Assembly (NCBI RefSeq): GCF_018614525.1
Contig: NZ_JAGGOL010000029.1
Location: 141,465 to 205,464 of the forward strand
Reading direction: 5' to 3'
Length of the DNA: 64,000 nt
Source: Streptomyces sp. ISL-11
GTDB lineage: Bacteria > Actinomycetota > Actinomycetes > Streptomycetales > Streptomycetaceae
In this document: piece after piece, positions 35,153 to 43,470 of the stretch
Numbering within the stretch: the stretch's first letter is position 1
Layout: each line of letters begins with the position of its first letter
Position numbers and translations under genes: made by a program
The notes under the pieces: generated by a model
Told to the model about the DNA's origin: nothing
Databases searched by the model: none
The model's input: the letters and a program-made list of their open reading frames with translations, nothing else

Positions 35153-35575
35153 TCACACGCGGGCGTTGAGCGTCATGAAGGACCGCCGCTCGATGAAGCG
35201 GTCGAAGGACGGTCGTACCTCCGTGCCCACGAGGTCGACGCCGCACATGTACAGCTCCGGGCGGTGGGACAGCAGCTCGAAGTCCCGCACGGCGTCCTCG
35301 AAGCGGCATACCACTCCCGGCTCGGAAGCCGAATCGATCAGCAGTACGTGGTCGTGCCGGGCCATGGCCGTCTGCCGGGCCCATTCCACCGCCGCGTCGT
35401 CCGAGACGCCGTCCAGTGCGAGCGAGCGGTGCGGGAGGTCCTGCCAGTCGATGCCGCAGCCCGACCACGGCAGCGTGCAGAGATACGCGTCGAACTCGGC
35501 CGCCATGGCCACCGGGCTCGCGCTCGCGCCATGTGCGTCGAGCCAGGAGGAGATCTCATCGATGCGCATGCACAA
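35153..35575 (-). CDS. Conserved hypothetical protein
   Basis: 140 residues starting MCMRIDEISSWLDAHG, or two codons later at 35569. No signal peptide or membrane segment. Mixed alpha/beta composition with conserved-looking aromatic and Asp positions (EFDAYLCTLPWSGCGIDW, HDHVLLIDSASEPGVVCRFEDAVRDFELL, LYMCGVDLVGTEV). No motif I can assign to a family with confidence. It converges on the tRNA-Val terminator and is followed upstream by the LysR gene in the same direction (35 bp gap), with which it could be co-transcribed. Confidence 0.65.
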   Translation of the reverse strand: MCMRIDEISSWLDAHGASASPVAMAAEFDAYLCTLPWSGCGIDWQDLPHRSLALDGVSDDAAVEWARQTAMARHDHVLLIDSASEPGVVCRFEDAVRDFELLSHRPELYMCGVDLVGTEVRPSFDRFIERRSFMTLNARV

Positions 35576-35610
35576 AGGCTAGATCAGTGGCGTTTCCGCG
35601 CACGTCGGGG

Positions 35611-36594
35611 TCATGGCCTCCGTGCCGTGCCCGCCGTGCCGCGCAGGAGTGGGCTGCCGTGGGTCCGTAGCCACTCCCGGTACGTCTCGTTCTTCGTGGC
35701 CGCCTCCCGGTAGGCGGCGCTCAGGTCGGTGAAGAGGGACGTCAGGTCCTGGGGTGGCAGGGACGCGGTGCGGGTCGCCAGGGAGAGTTCGGCGGTGAGG
35801 GGGGTGCCGGTCAGGGGGCGGAGGACCGTGCCGGGGGTGGGGTCCGTGGTGGGCTGGCAGGGGCGTACGGCCTCGCCGGAGGCGACCAGGTCCGCGGCGG
35901 TGATGTTGTCGCGGACGTGCAGCAGGCGGGGGTTGAGCCCGGCCTTCGTGAACGCCCGGCGCAGGGCCGCCCATTCGTGGTCGGCGGTCGGGTCCACGAT
36001 CCAGGGGTCGTGGGCGAGCCGTTCGAGGCCGACCGAGGGCAGGCCGGCCGCCGGGTGGCCGGCGGCCAGGGCGACGAAGCGGGGTTCGCGCGCGAGCAGC
36101 ACGCGGCGTTCCACGCCCGCCGGGGTGTGCAGGGGGAAGCCGTCGGTCTCGTGGACGAAGGCGACGTCCAGCTGGTTGGTCGCGAGGAGTTGCAGCAGCG
36201 TGTTCGCGGAGACCTCGATGTGGATGGAGATGTCCGTGTCGGGGAAGCGGGCGTGGAGGCGGCGCAGCCAGCCCGTCACCACGCGGCTGCCGACGCTGCC
36301 CACACGCAGCCGCGCGCCGCCCACGCCCGTCGCGGCGTCCCGGGCGGCGGTGACGAGGGCGGTCATCTCGGCCACTATGGGCCGCGCGCGGGAGAGTACG
36401 GAGTCGCCCAGCGGCGTGGGGCGGCTGCCGGTCTGGCCGCGGGTGAAGAGGAGGCCGCCGACGGCGCTTTCTATGCGCCGGAGTTGAGTCGTCAGCGAGG
36501 GCTGGGTCATGCCGAGCTGCAACGCGGCCTTCCGCACACTTCCGGCGTCGGCGATGGCGCACAGCGCACGGAGGTGCCTGACCTCGAGCTCCAC
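35611..36594 (-). CDS. LysR-family activator of the snapalysin gene
   Basis: 327 residues. N-terminal winged helix-turn-helix [46 protein letters not shown] (~7-55), then a periplasmic-binding-protein-like effector domain (~90-300). In several Streptomyces the small neutral protease gene is activated by a divergent LysR gene; the same layout is present here with a 210-bp gap containing an ATG-N9-CAT (T-N11-A) site at 36666-36680. The effector is unknown. Confidence 0.88.
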   Translation of the reverse strand: MELEVRHLRALCAIADAGSVRKAALQLGMTQPSLTTQLRRIESAVGGLLFTRGQTGSRPTPLGDSVLSRARPIVAEMTALVTAARDAATGVGGARLRVGSVGSRVVTGWLRRLHARFPDTDISIHIEVSANTLLQLLATNQLDVAFVHETDGFPLHTPAGVERRVLLAREPRFVALAAGHPAAGLPSVGLERLAHDPWIVDPTADHEWAALRRAFTKAGLNPRLLHVRDNITAADLVASGEAVRPCQPTTDPTPGTVLRPLTGTPLTAELSLATRTASLPPQDLTSLFTDLSAAYREAATKNETYREWLRTHGSPLLRGTAGTARRP

Positions 36595-36665
36595 GGGGGG
36601 AGCATAACCGCACCTCGCAGGTCACACCAGGCACAGCGGGGCAGGGCGGGTGATTGGACGGTGCT

Positions 36666-36680
36666 ATGGCCGATTGGCAT
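36666..36680. promoter_or_regulatory. Candidate LysR box (T-N11-A)
   Basis: ATGGCCGATTGGCAT has the interrupted dyad ATG-N9-CAT, which satisfies the T-N11-A rule for LysR-type regulators. It lies in the divergent region 72 bp upstream of the LysR start codon and 125 bp upstream of the protease start. Confidence 0.45.
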
Positions 36681-36804
36681 CATCCGCACCACTGATTACT
36701 CGTCAGAGACTCACGGGGACCAGCAGTTCACCCGACGGGCCCCCGGTCGACCCACCCATGCGACCCAGGGTTCTCGGCACGAATGCACGAATGGAGTCCC
36801 CCAC

Positions 36805-37479
36805 ATGAAACGCTCCACGATGGTGCTGTCGGCTGCGCTCGGCCTCGGCCTGGCGACCGCGACCATGACCGCCGTACCCGCCGGAGCCGCGTCCGCCGGC
36901 GCCGGTTCGCAGGCGGCACCCTCCTCGTACACCCAGTCGTCGTACGTCGGCTCGGCGGCCGAGCAGGCGAACAACAAGGCGTTCTTCGAGGCCGTGATGA
37001 AGTCCGCGAAGGCCAAGGCGGCGAAGTCGCCCGGTCTGAAGGTCGTCACGGTCACCTACGACCCCAGCGGCGCACCCAGATTCGCGTCGCAGATAGCCAG
37101 CAGCGCGCAGATCTGGAACAGCTCCGTGCGCAACGTCCAGCTGCGTGCGGGCAGCAACGCCGACTTCCGCTACTACGAGGGGAACGACTCCCGCGGCTCG
37201 TACGCCAGCACCGACGGCCACGGCCGGGGTTACGTCTTCCTCGACTACCGGCAGAACCAGCAGTACAACTCCACCCGCGTCACCGCGCACGAGACCGGGC
37301 ACGTCCTCGGCCTGCCGGACCACTACTCGGGTCCGTGCAGCGAGCTGATGTCCGGCGGCGGCCCCGGCACGTCGTGCCAGAACGCCTACCCGAACGCGGC
37401 GGAGAAGAGCCGGGTGAACAGCCTGTGGGCCAATGGTCTGACGGCCTTCGACAAGGACGCCTTCACCAAGGTCCACTGA
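36805..37479 (+). CDS. snpA: Snapalysin (small neutral metalloprotease, M7) precursor
   Basis: 224-residue secreted protease. Signal peptide [29 protein letters not shown], then a short propeptide up to about residue 80, then the compact catalytic domain. Zinc motif [15 protein letters not shown] is the M7 form HExxHxxGxxD (two His and an Asp ligand), followed by the Met-turn region CSELMSGG. Cysteines PCSEL and GTSCQN form the usual disulfide. Cleaves before aromatic residues in known homologues. GGAG precedes the ATG. Expression is expected to depend on the divergent LysR protein. Confidence 0.93.
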   Translation: MKRSTMVLSAALGLGLATATMTAVPAGAASAGAGSQAAPSSYTQSSYVGSAAEQANNKAFFEAVMKSAKAKAAKSPGLKVVTVTYDPSGAPRFASQIASSAQIWNSSVRNVQLRAGSNADFRYYEGNDSRGSYASTDGHGRGYVFLDYRQNQQYNSTRVTAHETGHVLGLPDHYSGPCSELMSGGGPGTSCQNAYPNAAEKSRVNSLWANGLTAFDKDAFTKVH

Positions 37480-37626
37480 TCTTGTCCGATGAGATTCAAT
37501 GATCTTGTGCGGTGAGGTCCGGCGACCTCCTGCTCAAGATCGCGGCGGCTCGGTTCCCCACCCGGAACCGGGCCGTCGTCCAGTTCGCGGGCGCCACCGG
37601 GCCGCCGAGGGCGCATACTGAGAGCA

Positions 37627-37851
37627 ATGACGAAGCCAGCAGCGCACCGACGGCATCTGCCCACCAGTCCCTTCAACGCTCCGCCCGTCCCCGGTCCCGT
37701 GCAGAGGTTCGTTGTGGGAGACCGTGTGACACACGATCGCTACGGCCTCGGCCGGGTCATCGGTGTCGAGGACGACATCGCCGTGCTCGTCGACTTCGCC
37801 TCCCGACAGGAGCGGATCCCGGGCCCGTACACGAAACTGACCAAGCTCTGA
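37627..37851 (+). CDS. Small protein with UvrD/PcrA C-terminal tudor-like domain
   Basis: 74 residues. An N-terminal Pro-rich stretch is followed by RFVVGDRVTHDRYGLGRVIGVEDDIAVLVDFASRQERI, which matches the tudor/KOW-like C-terminal domain of UvrD-type helicases and CarD-like RNA-polymerase-binding modules (pattern F-x-x-G-D-R-V-x-H-x-x-x-G-x-G-x-V). As a stand-alone domain it may bind RNA polymerase. It lies alone between snapalysin and a repeat-rich gap. Confidence 0.72.
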   Translation: MTKPAAHRRHLPTSPFNAPPVPGPVQRFVVGDRVTHDRYGLGRVIGVEDDIAVLVDFASRQERIPGPYTKLTKL

Positions 37852-38167
37852 GCGCGACCGTCGCGACAGTGCTGTGACCCCACGCTTCACCTGCCCGGAG
37901 GTCGGAGCCACCGAGCGCGACGACGGTCCTGCCCGGTGGCTGCGGCCTTTCGTCGTATCCGAAGGCGGGTCCGAAGGCGGGTCCGGGGCGGGGTGATCCC
38001 GTGTTCCGGCGTGCCTTCCGCGCGCTCTCCGCGTGCCCTCCGCGTGCCCTTCCGCGCGCGCCCGCGCCTACACGCGCGTACGGGCGCCCGTACGCCCCCT
38101 GTGAGCGCCGTCGTGCGCGCGGCGCGGACGCGGCTACGGCTGCGGTGGTAACGGGGACTACGGGAAG
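37852..38167. other. Low-complexity intergenic stretch
   Basis: 316 bp without a supportable gene. Bases ~37945-38160 are nearly pure G/C with short tandem-like runs (CGAAGGCGGGTC twice; CGCGTGCCCTCCGCGTGCCC; CGTACGGGCGCCCGTACG palindrome). It could form strong secondary structure at the end of the DedA-like gene, acting as a terminator. Confidence 0.5.
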
Positions 38168-38806
38168 CTACTGAGCTCGCGCCTCGGACGTCCGCGGCCG
38201 CTTCACGACGAATGCCGCGCCCAGCCCCGCCGCGAAGAGGGCGAGGAACGAGACCGCCGTGCCGAGCCAGGTTGCGCCCAGCCACTGGCCGCCGAAGTAG
38301 CCCAGGCTCACGCTGTACGCCGCCCAGGTCAGGCCCGCGAGCGCCGACCAGGGCAGGAACTCCGTCACTCTGCGGTGCATCACACCGGCGCCGAGGCTGA
38401 CGACCGACCGTCCGGCCGGCGCGAAGCGGGCGACGACCACGAGCGGACCGCCGCCGCGCAGCAGTGCCGTGCCGAGCCTGGCCTGGGCCGCGGTGAGGCG
38501 GCGCGAGCGGGCCATGGCGCGGTCGAAGCGGTCGCCGCCGCGCCAGGCGAGCCGGTAGGCGACCATGTCGCCGAGGACCGAAGCGGTCGCCGCGCACATC
38601 ACGAGCGCGAACATCTCGGGAAAGCCGGCGTGGCCACGGGCCGCGTCGCCCACCGCGTCGGCGGCGGTGCCCGCGGCCGCGGTGGCGGCGGTGATCACCA
38701 GGACGCCGCTGGGCAGCACCGGGAGGAAGACATCGAGGAGAACGGACAGCCCGACGATCACATAGATCCAAGGCGTGTCGGCCAACGCCCCCAACTGCTG
38801 CAGCAC
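38168..38806 (-). CDS. DedA/SNARE-associated (VTT-domain) membrane protein
   Basis: 212 residues from a GTG with GGGAG at -13; the longer frame adds non-membrane sequence. About five membrane helices. The DedA signature is present in VLLDVFLPVLPSGVLVITAATAA, and VVVARFAPAGRSVVSLGAGVMHRRVTEFLPWSALAG holds the conserved F/R-x-x-P-x-x-R motif of the re-entrant loop. Bacterial DedA proteins are proton-linked lipid (undecaprenyl-phosphate or phosphatidylethanolamine) flippases; which lipid is moved here is not known. Confidence 0.88.
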   Translation of the reverse strand: MLQQLGALADTPWIYVIVGLSVLLDVFLPVLPSGVLVITAATAAAGTAADAVGDAARGHAGFPEMFALVMCAATASVLGDMVAYRLAWRGGDRFDRAMARSRRLTAAQARLGTALLRGGGPLVVVARFAPAGRSVVSLGAGVMHRRVTEFLPWSALAGLTWAAYSVSLGYFGGQWLGATWLGTAVSFLALFAAGLGAAFVVKRPRTSEARAQ

Positions 38807-39037
38807 GTCCTGATCTCCCGGTACGGTCCCCCGCCGCGACGTCGCAGGGGAGCGGCAGGGGCGGCCTTCACAACCGCACAGCGTACGCCTGGGGCTGTTG
38901 TGACGTGTGCGCGGGGCTGGTGATGTTGTTCGAATCACGTGCCGGAAGAGTCCGGACACGTACCGGGTCGCGAGTGTCCGGTGCGTGCCCATTCGTGGGG
39001 GTCCGGCCGTGCCGGGCCCCCACGAGCCGTCGCCGGG

Positions 39038-39526
39038 TCAGCGGTCGCGGCGGAAGAGGCGGTCCAGCGAGAGGGCGCCGGGGCCGGTGAAGACCAGCAG
39101 CAGGAAGGCCCAGCAGAACATCGCGGAAGCCTCGCCGCCGTTCTGGATCGGCCACAGCGCCATGCTCTGGTGCACGTCGAAGTACGCGTACGCCATCGAA
39201 CCGGACGAGATCAGGGCCGCGGTGCGGCTGCCAACGCCCAGCATGACCAGGACGCCGCCGACGAGCTGGATGGCGGCCGCGTACCAGCCCGGCCAGGTGC
39301 CCGCCGCGATGGTGCCGCCGTTGCTGCCGGCCGCGCCGCCCAGGATGCCGAACAGGGACGCCGCACCGTGGCAGGCGAACAGCAGGCCGACCACGATGCG
39401 GAAGGCGGACAGCGCGTACGGGCGGACGGCGTCGAGCCGCTCGGTGAGCGCGGGGGCCTGGGTGGCGCCGGTGCCGGTCGTGCCGGAGGCGGACGGCGAC
39501 GCGGAGGGAGCGGTCGTGGGGGCCAT
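39038..39526 (-). CDS. DoxX-family membrane protein behind an iron box
   Basis: 162 residues with four membrane helices (first ~40-58; FRIVVGLLFACHGAASLFG, YAAAIQLVGGVLVMLGVGSRTAALI, FCWAFLLLVFTGPGALSLD). The N-terminal ~30 residues are disordered Ser/Thr/Ala-rich. DoxX proteins are quinone-interacting or redox-stress membrane proteins. The promoter region carries a DmdR/IdeR-type iron box, so expression is probably raised under iron limitation. Confidence 0.88.
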   Translation of the reverse strand: MAPTTAPSASPSASGTTGTGATQAPALTERLDAVRPYALSAFRIVVGLLFACHGAASLFGILGGAAGSNGGTIAAGTWPGWYAAAIQLVGGVLVMLGVGSRTAALISSGSMAYAYFDVHQSMALWPIQNGGEASAMFCWAFLLLVFTGPGALSLDRLFRRDR

Positions 39527-39568
39527 GGGGAGGGCTCCTCGTGTGGGGGACAGGAAACAACGAGGGGT

Positions 39569-39587
39569 CCAGGTTAGGTTCGCCTAA
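39569..39587. promoter_or_regulatory. Candidate DmdR/IdeR iron box
   Basis: CCAGGTTAGGTTCGCCTAA matches 15 of 19 positions of the Streptomyces/mycobacterial iron-box consensus TTAGGTTAGGCTCACCTAA. It lies 43 bp upstream of the DoxX start codon. Confidence 0.7.
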
Positions 39588-39680
39588 TCGATACTTGCAA
39601 GTTCAAGTTCTTGATTCCTTATGGCGACCGCATCGATGGAACATGCACGTAAAGCGGCCCGTGCCACCGCGCGCCGCGCC

Positions 39681-41462
39681 TCAATCCGGAATGTCCGTAA
39701 GAGGGGCGGGCCGTTCGACGGGGGTGCGGGGCGGCGGCGGACCGGCCGCGCCACCGGGCCCGTACGCTGCCCCGTTCGTCGCCCCCGGCACCGCCTCGTA
39801 TGTCGCCTCGTACGTCGCCTCGTGCGCCGTCACCAGATCCTTCTCCGTGCGCGCCTGGTCCAGCCGCAGCCGCGCCGAACGCCCCCGCAGCGTCAGGGTC
39901 ATCAGCTGATTGCCGAACCACGGCCCGCCCGTCCGCCGCCAGCCGATCGACGGGCGCCCCACCCGCCCGTGCCGCGCCAGCGCGCGCCCCAGGCGTCTGC
40001 CGGCCCCGCTCCAGCCGAACCGGAAGGCCAGCCTCAGCGCGCCGGGGACCTTCTGGCGCACCGGCGAGCACGTCAGCTGCAGCACCGTGCTCCGTACCGG
40101 CCGCGTCGCCGGCCACGCGGGCTCGGCGACGTACGCGTGATGGACGTCCCCCGACAGCACGGCCACCGTCGCCGGCGCCTCCGGGCCGCCGCCCACCTCC
40201 GCGACGAGCGCGGTGAGCGCCTCGAACGACGCCGGGAAGGCCGCCCAGTGCTCCATGTCGGCCCGCCGCCGCAGGATCTCGGCCAGGCGCGCCCAGCGCG
40301 GCCCGCGCTCCCCGGCGCACAGCGCCTGGTTCCACGCCTCCGCGTCGTGCGCGGCCGAGGGCATCAGCCAGGGCAGTGAGGTGCCGATGAGGAGGTGGTC
40401 GTACGAGCCGGGGGCGTCCAGCGCCTGGTCGCGCAGCCAGTCCCGGGCGGCCGCGTCGAGCATGGCCCGCCGGCCCTCCTCCAGGACGCGCCGGGTGCGG
40501 GTGTCGGCCATCAGCAGCCGCACCCGCCCGAAGTCGCGGCGGTAGCTCCAGCGGGCGGCGGCCGGGTCGGCGTCGGCGCGGACGGCGAACTCCCGGAGCG
40601 GCTGCGTCCCGTCCCCGCTCTCGCACACCGCCTGGTACAGCTTGTCGGCGGCCAGCTCGGCGGGGGAGAGATTGCCCAGGTGCTGATGGACCCAATACGA
40701 CATCAGTCCGCCGAGGACGCGCTCCTGCCACCACGGCGTCGCGCGCGCACCCGCCAGCCAGGCCGCGCTCGTGTTCCAGTCGTCGATCAGGTCATGATCG
40801 TCGAAGATCATGAGGCTGGGGACGGTGGAGAGCAGCCAGCGCACGTCCGGGTCGAGCCAGGACTCCTCGTAGAGGTAGGTGTATTCCTCGTAGTCCGCGA
40901 CCTGATGGCCGGGAGGTTCGGCCGGGCAGCGGCGGGCGGCGAGCCGGCGCCGGGTCGCCTCGGAGGTCTTGTCCGCGTAGACCTGGTCGCCCAAGAGCAG
41001 CAGGACGTCCGGAGGTTGGGCGTTCTCGCCGTGGCCGCGGACCAGCGTGGCCGCGAGCGCGTCGAGGGCGTCCGGCCCGGCCGCGTCCCCCGGGCCGCCG
41101 CCGGCCTCCGGGGGCGGCGCCGCCCAGCGGCACGAGCCGAACGTGACGCGCACGGTGTCGGTGGCGGGCCCGGGCGTGCGGATCACGCTCTCCGGGAAGA
41201 GCGACCCGGGCGGCGGCCACACCCGCTCGCCGTCCAGGAACACCCCGTACGCCGTCGTGCTCCCGGGCCGCAGCCCCGTCACCGGCACCAGGGCGTAGTG
41301 GTGCCCGGCGATCCGCCAGGTGCGGGCCGTGCCGCCGGCGCCGTCCGCGCAGCGCACCTCCGCCTCGCAGGGCCGGTCGGCCTCCACCCACACCGTGGCG
41401 CTCGTACCGGTGTCCCAGTCGACGTACCGCAACAGCGGCCCCAGCCGCAGAACTGCCGTCAT
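39681..41462 (-). CDS. PhoD-like alkaline phosphatase/phosphodiesterase
   Basis: 593 residues, no signal peptide. N-terminal fibronectin-like PhoD_N domain (~1-110), then the metallophosphatase domain with metal ligands in VTFGSCRW, LLLLGDQVYAD, IFDDHDLIDDWN (D-D-H-D), LLIGTSLPWLMP and VAVLSGDVHHAYVAE. This is the PhoD/DUF7800-like cytoplasmic branch, without the Tat signal of true secreted PhoD, so the substrate may be an intracellular phosphodiester. A 29-bp perfect palindrome sits 10 bp upstream of the start codon. Confidence 0.88.
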   Translation of the reverse strand: MTAVLRLGPLLRYVDWDTGTSATVWVEADRPCEAEVRCADGAGGTARTWRIAGHHYALVPVTGLRPGSTTAYGVFLDGERVWPPPGSLFPESVIRTPGPATDTVRVTFGSCRWAAPPPEAGGGPGDAAGPDALDALAATLVRGHGENAQPPDVLLLLGDQVYADKTSEATRRRLAARRCPAEPPGHQVADYEEYTYLYEESWLDPDVRWLLSTVPSLMIFDDHDLIDDWNTSAAWLAGARATPWWQERVLGGLMSYWVHQHLGNLSPAELAADKLYQAVCESGDGTQPLREFAVRADADPAAARWSYRRDFGRVRLLMADTRTRRVLEEGRRAMLDAAARDWLRDQALDAPGSYDHLLIGTSLPWLMPSAAHDAEAWNQALCAGERGPRWARLAEILRRRADMEHWAAFPASFEALTALVAEVGGGPEAPATVAVLSGDVHHAYVAEPAWPATRPVRSTVLQLTCSPVRQKVPGALRLAFRFGWSGAGRRLGRALARHGRVGRPSIGWRRTGGPWFGNQLMTLTLRGRSARLRLDQARTEKDLVTAHEATYEATYEAVPGATNGAAYGPGGAAGPPPPRTPVERPAPLTDIPD

Positions 41463-41472
41463 ACGGCCTCCT

Positions 41473-41501
41473 CCGTCGTTCCGTACGGTACGGAACGACG
41501 G
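41473..41501. promoter_or_regulatory. 29-bp perfect palindrome before the PhoD gene
   Basis: The arms are CCGTCGTTCCGTAC and its exact complement, with a single central G. It is probably a repressor (TetR-type) operator for the phosphatase gene; it could also form a terminator hairpin for the upstream HNH gene, whose stop lies 57 bp away. Confidence 0.7.
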
Positions 41502-41557
41502 GGAGGAGCGGGGAGTTTCCGGTGACGGTCGCTCACCCCGTCACCCGGCCGCCCGGC

Positions 41558-42226
41558 TCAGCAGCCGTTGAGGATGCCCGTCAGCTTCGTCTTCTCGGCG
41601 GGGTCGACGGTCAGCTGGTAGTGGTGCTTGACCGTGACCCACATGCGCGCGTACGTGCAGGCGTAGGAGTTCAGCGGCGGCATCCACTGGGCCGGGTCCT
41701 TGTCGCCCTTGGCCTGGTTGACGCGGTCGGTGACGGCGATCAGTTGCGGCCGGGTCAGGTCGTTGGCGAACGCCTGCCGCTGCGCCGTCGTCCAGGCGCT
41801 CGCACCCGAGCGCCACGCCTGGGCGAGCGGCACGACGTGGTCGATGTCGATGTCCTGCGCGTCCGTCCAGGTGGCGCCGTCGTACGGCGAGGCCCAGGTG
41901 CCCTTGACCGCCGCGCACTTGGCGTCCTGATCGACGTTCTCGCCGTCGCGCTTGAGGACGACCTCGCGCGTGTTGCACTGCCCGGACTGGGTGCTCCAGT
42001 GCGGGAACTTCGCGCGGCTGTAGCCGTCCATCGACGTCTCGGCCTGGACCGTCAGCTGGCCCAGGTACGTCCGTACGGTCGCGGCGTCCGGCGGGGTGGG
42101 CGGCGCGGCGTGGGCGGCGGGGCCGTTGAGCACGAGCGAGCCGACGAGGGCGGTGAGCCCGCCGACGGCCGCGGCGCGACGCGCGTAGACGCCGCGCAGA
42201 GCGCCGGGGATGCGTATTCCGGACAT
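41558..42226 (-). CDS. Secreted HNH endonuclease (DUF1524/GmrSD C-terminal type)
   Basis: 222 residues with a signal peptide (RRAAAVGGLTALVGSLVLNGPAAHA). The nuclease core is DIDIDHVVPLAQAWRSGA...LTRPQLIAVTDRVNQAKGDKDPAQWMPP: DHV supplies the metal/base histidine, the N in RVNQAKGDK the middle residue and the W-MPP segment the closing motif. Two Cys pairs (CNTRE/KCAAVKG and CTYARM/NGC) fit an extracellular enzyme. It probably degrades DNA outside the cell, for nutrition or defence. The upstream gap contains an 18-bp tandem duplication and an inverted repeat. Confidence 0.9.
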   Translation of the reverse strand: MSGIRIPGALRGVYARRAAAVGGLTALVGSLVLNGPAAHAAPPTPPDAATVRTYLGQLTVQAETSMDGYSRAKFPHWSTQSGQCNTREVVLKRDGENVDQDAKCAAVKGTWASPYDGATWTDAQDIDIDHVVPLAQAWRSGASAWTTAQRQAFANDLTRPQLIAVTDRVNQAKGDKDPAQWMPPLNSYACTYARMWVTVKHHYQLTVDPAEKTKLTGILNGC

Positions 42227-42303
42227 GGGAACTCCCTTTGGAGTGGGGGGTCAGCGGCCGTCGAAGCGCGGCCAGGATCTCGGCGCCCGGTTGCCTGGGG
42301 GTG

Positions 42304-42327
42304 GTCGCCAGGTAACAGGGTGGCGAC
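42304..42327. repeat. Inverted repeat in the HNH upstream region
   Basis: GTCGCCA-N10-TGGCGAC lies 78 bp upstream of the HNH nuclease start. It is a candidate operator or small hairpin. Confidence 0.45.
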
Positions 42328-42347
42328 GCGCTCATGTCAAAGCAAGG

Positions 42348-42383
42348 GGTTGCGGAAGTGAAGTTGGTTGCGGAAGTGAAGTT
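42348..42383 (+). repeat. Tandem 18-bp direct repeat
   Basis: Two exact head-to-tail copies of GGTTGCGGAAGTGAAGTT lie in the divergent region between the HNH nuclease and permease genes. They could be paired regulator-binding sites or a replication-slippage product. Confidence 0.8.
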
Positions 42384-42448
42384 CGGTGCCTGACACACCA
42401 CCACGTGTACGCCCGCGCCACGGAGTTCGCGACCCTTAGGGTGACCGC

Positions 42449-43285
42449 GTGCTCGCCGCCGAGGCCCTGCTGCCCGTCAACACCACCCTGGGGGTGGTGC
42501 TCGCGGCGCTGCTCCTCGCCGCGGTGACCGTCGCGGCGTTCGCCCGTCTGGCGGACACCCGGGAGCGTGGCTACGCCCGTGCGATCGCCCTCGCGGGCCT
42601 GCGCGCCGCCGTCCAGCTGGCCGCCGTCTCCGCCCTCATCGGCTGGGTCGTACGGGCGGTGCCGCTGCTGCTGTGCTTCCTCGCGCTGATGTTCGCGATC
42701 GCGGTGCGGACCGCCGGGCGCCGCATCACGGACAACCGCACCTGGTGGTGGGCGGCGGCGCCGATCGGCGCGGGGGTGCTGCCGGTGGTCGCCGTGCTGC
42801 TGCTGACCGGGCTCGTACCGCTCAAGGGCGTCGCCCTGATCCCCGTCACCGGCATCCTCATCGGCGGCGGCCTGACCGCGACCGTCCTGGCCGGGCGGCG
42901 CGCGCTCGACGAGCTGCGCACCCGGCACGGCGAGGTGGAGGCGGGCCTGGCGCTCGGCCTGCTCGACCGCGACGCCCGCCTGGAGATCGCCCGCCCGACG
43001 GCCTCCGACGCGCTGCTGCCGGGGCTGGACCAGACGCGCACTGTGGGGCTGGTCACGCTGCCGGGGGCGTTCGTGGGCATGCTGCTGGGCGGCGCGTCGC
43101 CGGTGCTCGCGGGGGCGGTGCAGCTGTTCGTCCTGGTCGCGCTGGAGGCGGTGCAGGTGGTGGCGGTCGCGGTGGTGCTGGAGCTGATCGCGCGGGGGCT
43201 GTTGCACCGCGCCCCGGTGGCGGGCGGCGGCCCCGGGCGGTGGCGCCGGCGGTCGCGTACCCTGAGGGGAGCAGAAGGGGAGTAG
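42449..43285 (+). CDS. ABC-type permease, YbbM/FetB (UPF0014) family
   Basis: 278 residues, GTG start. Six to seven membrane helices; the family motif is VRTAGRRITDNRTWWW and TGILIGGGLTATVLAGRRALDELRTRHGEVEAGLALG. YbbM/FetB-type permeases work with a YbbL/FetA ATPase in iron export or oxidative stress tolerance; no ATPase gene lies next to it. Its TAG stop is inside the 5' strand of the following Mn riboswitch. Confidence 0.88.
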   Translation: MLAAEALLPVNTTLGVVLAALLLAAVTVAAFARLADTRERGYARAIALAGLRAAVQLAAVSALIGWVVRAVPLLLCFLALMFAIAVRTAGRRITDNRTWWWAAAPIGAGVLPVVAVLLLTGLVPLKGVALIPVTGILIGGGLTATVLAGRRALDELRTRHGEVEAGLALGLLDRDARLEIARPTASDALLPGLDQTRTVGLVTLPGAFVGMLLGGASPVLAGAVQLFVLVALEAVQVVAVAVVLELIARGLLHRAPVAGGGPGRWRRRSRTLRGAEGE

Positions 43286-43420
43286 CTCTTCGCCGGACCG
43301 TCGACATACTGCCGAGCTCGCCTCGGCCGGCGCCCGGAGGCCCGTCCGTTCTTACATGACGGGCCAGCGAGACCTTCGGCCGCAGTGTCCATGACGCTGC
43401 CGTGCCGAAGCGACCCCTGA
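43275..43420 (+). ncRNA. yybP-ykoY-type manganese riboswitch
   Basis: Conserved blocks of the class are in order: AGGGGAGTAGCTCTTCGCC at the 5' side, GGACCGTCGACATACTG, and GGGCCAGCGAGACCTTCGGCC on the 3' side, with a closing AGGGG/CCCCT helix (43276-43280 with 43413-43418). It precedes a UPF0016 manganese-exporter gene, the classic target. Mn2+ binding is expected to favour expression of the exporter. Its 5' end overlaps the last codons of the permease gene. Confidence 0.82.
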
Positions 43421-43470
43421 CATCACGCAGGTCTCTCGGTGCGGCACCCCGACCGATCGAGGAATCACCC

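Noticed and set aside
37936..38151. A 71-codon Arg-rich plus-strand frame
   Set aside because: It is encoded by simple CG-rich repeats, has no ribosome-binding site and no codon bias.
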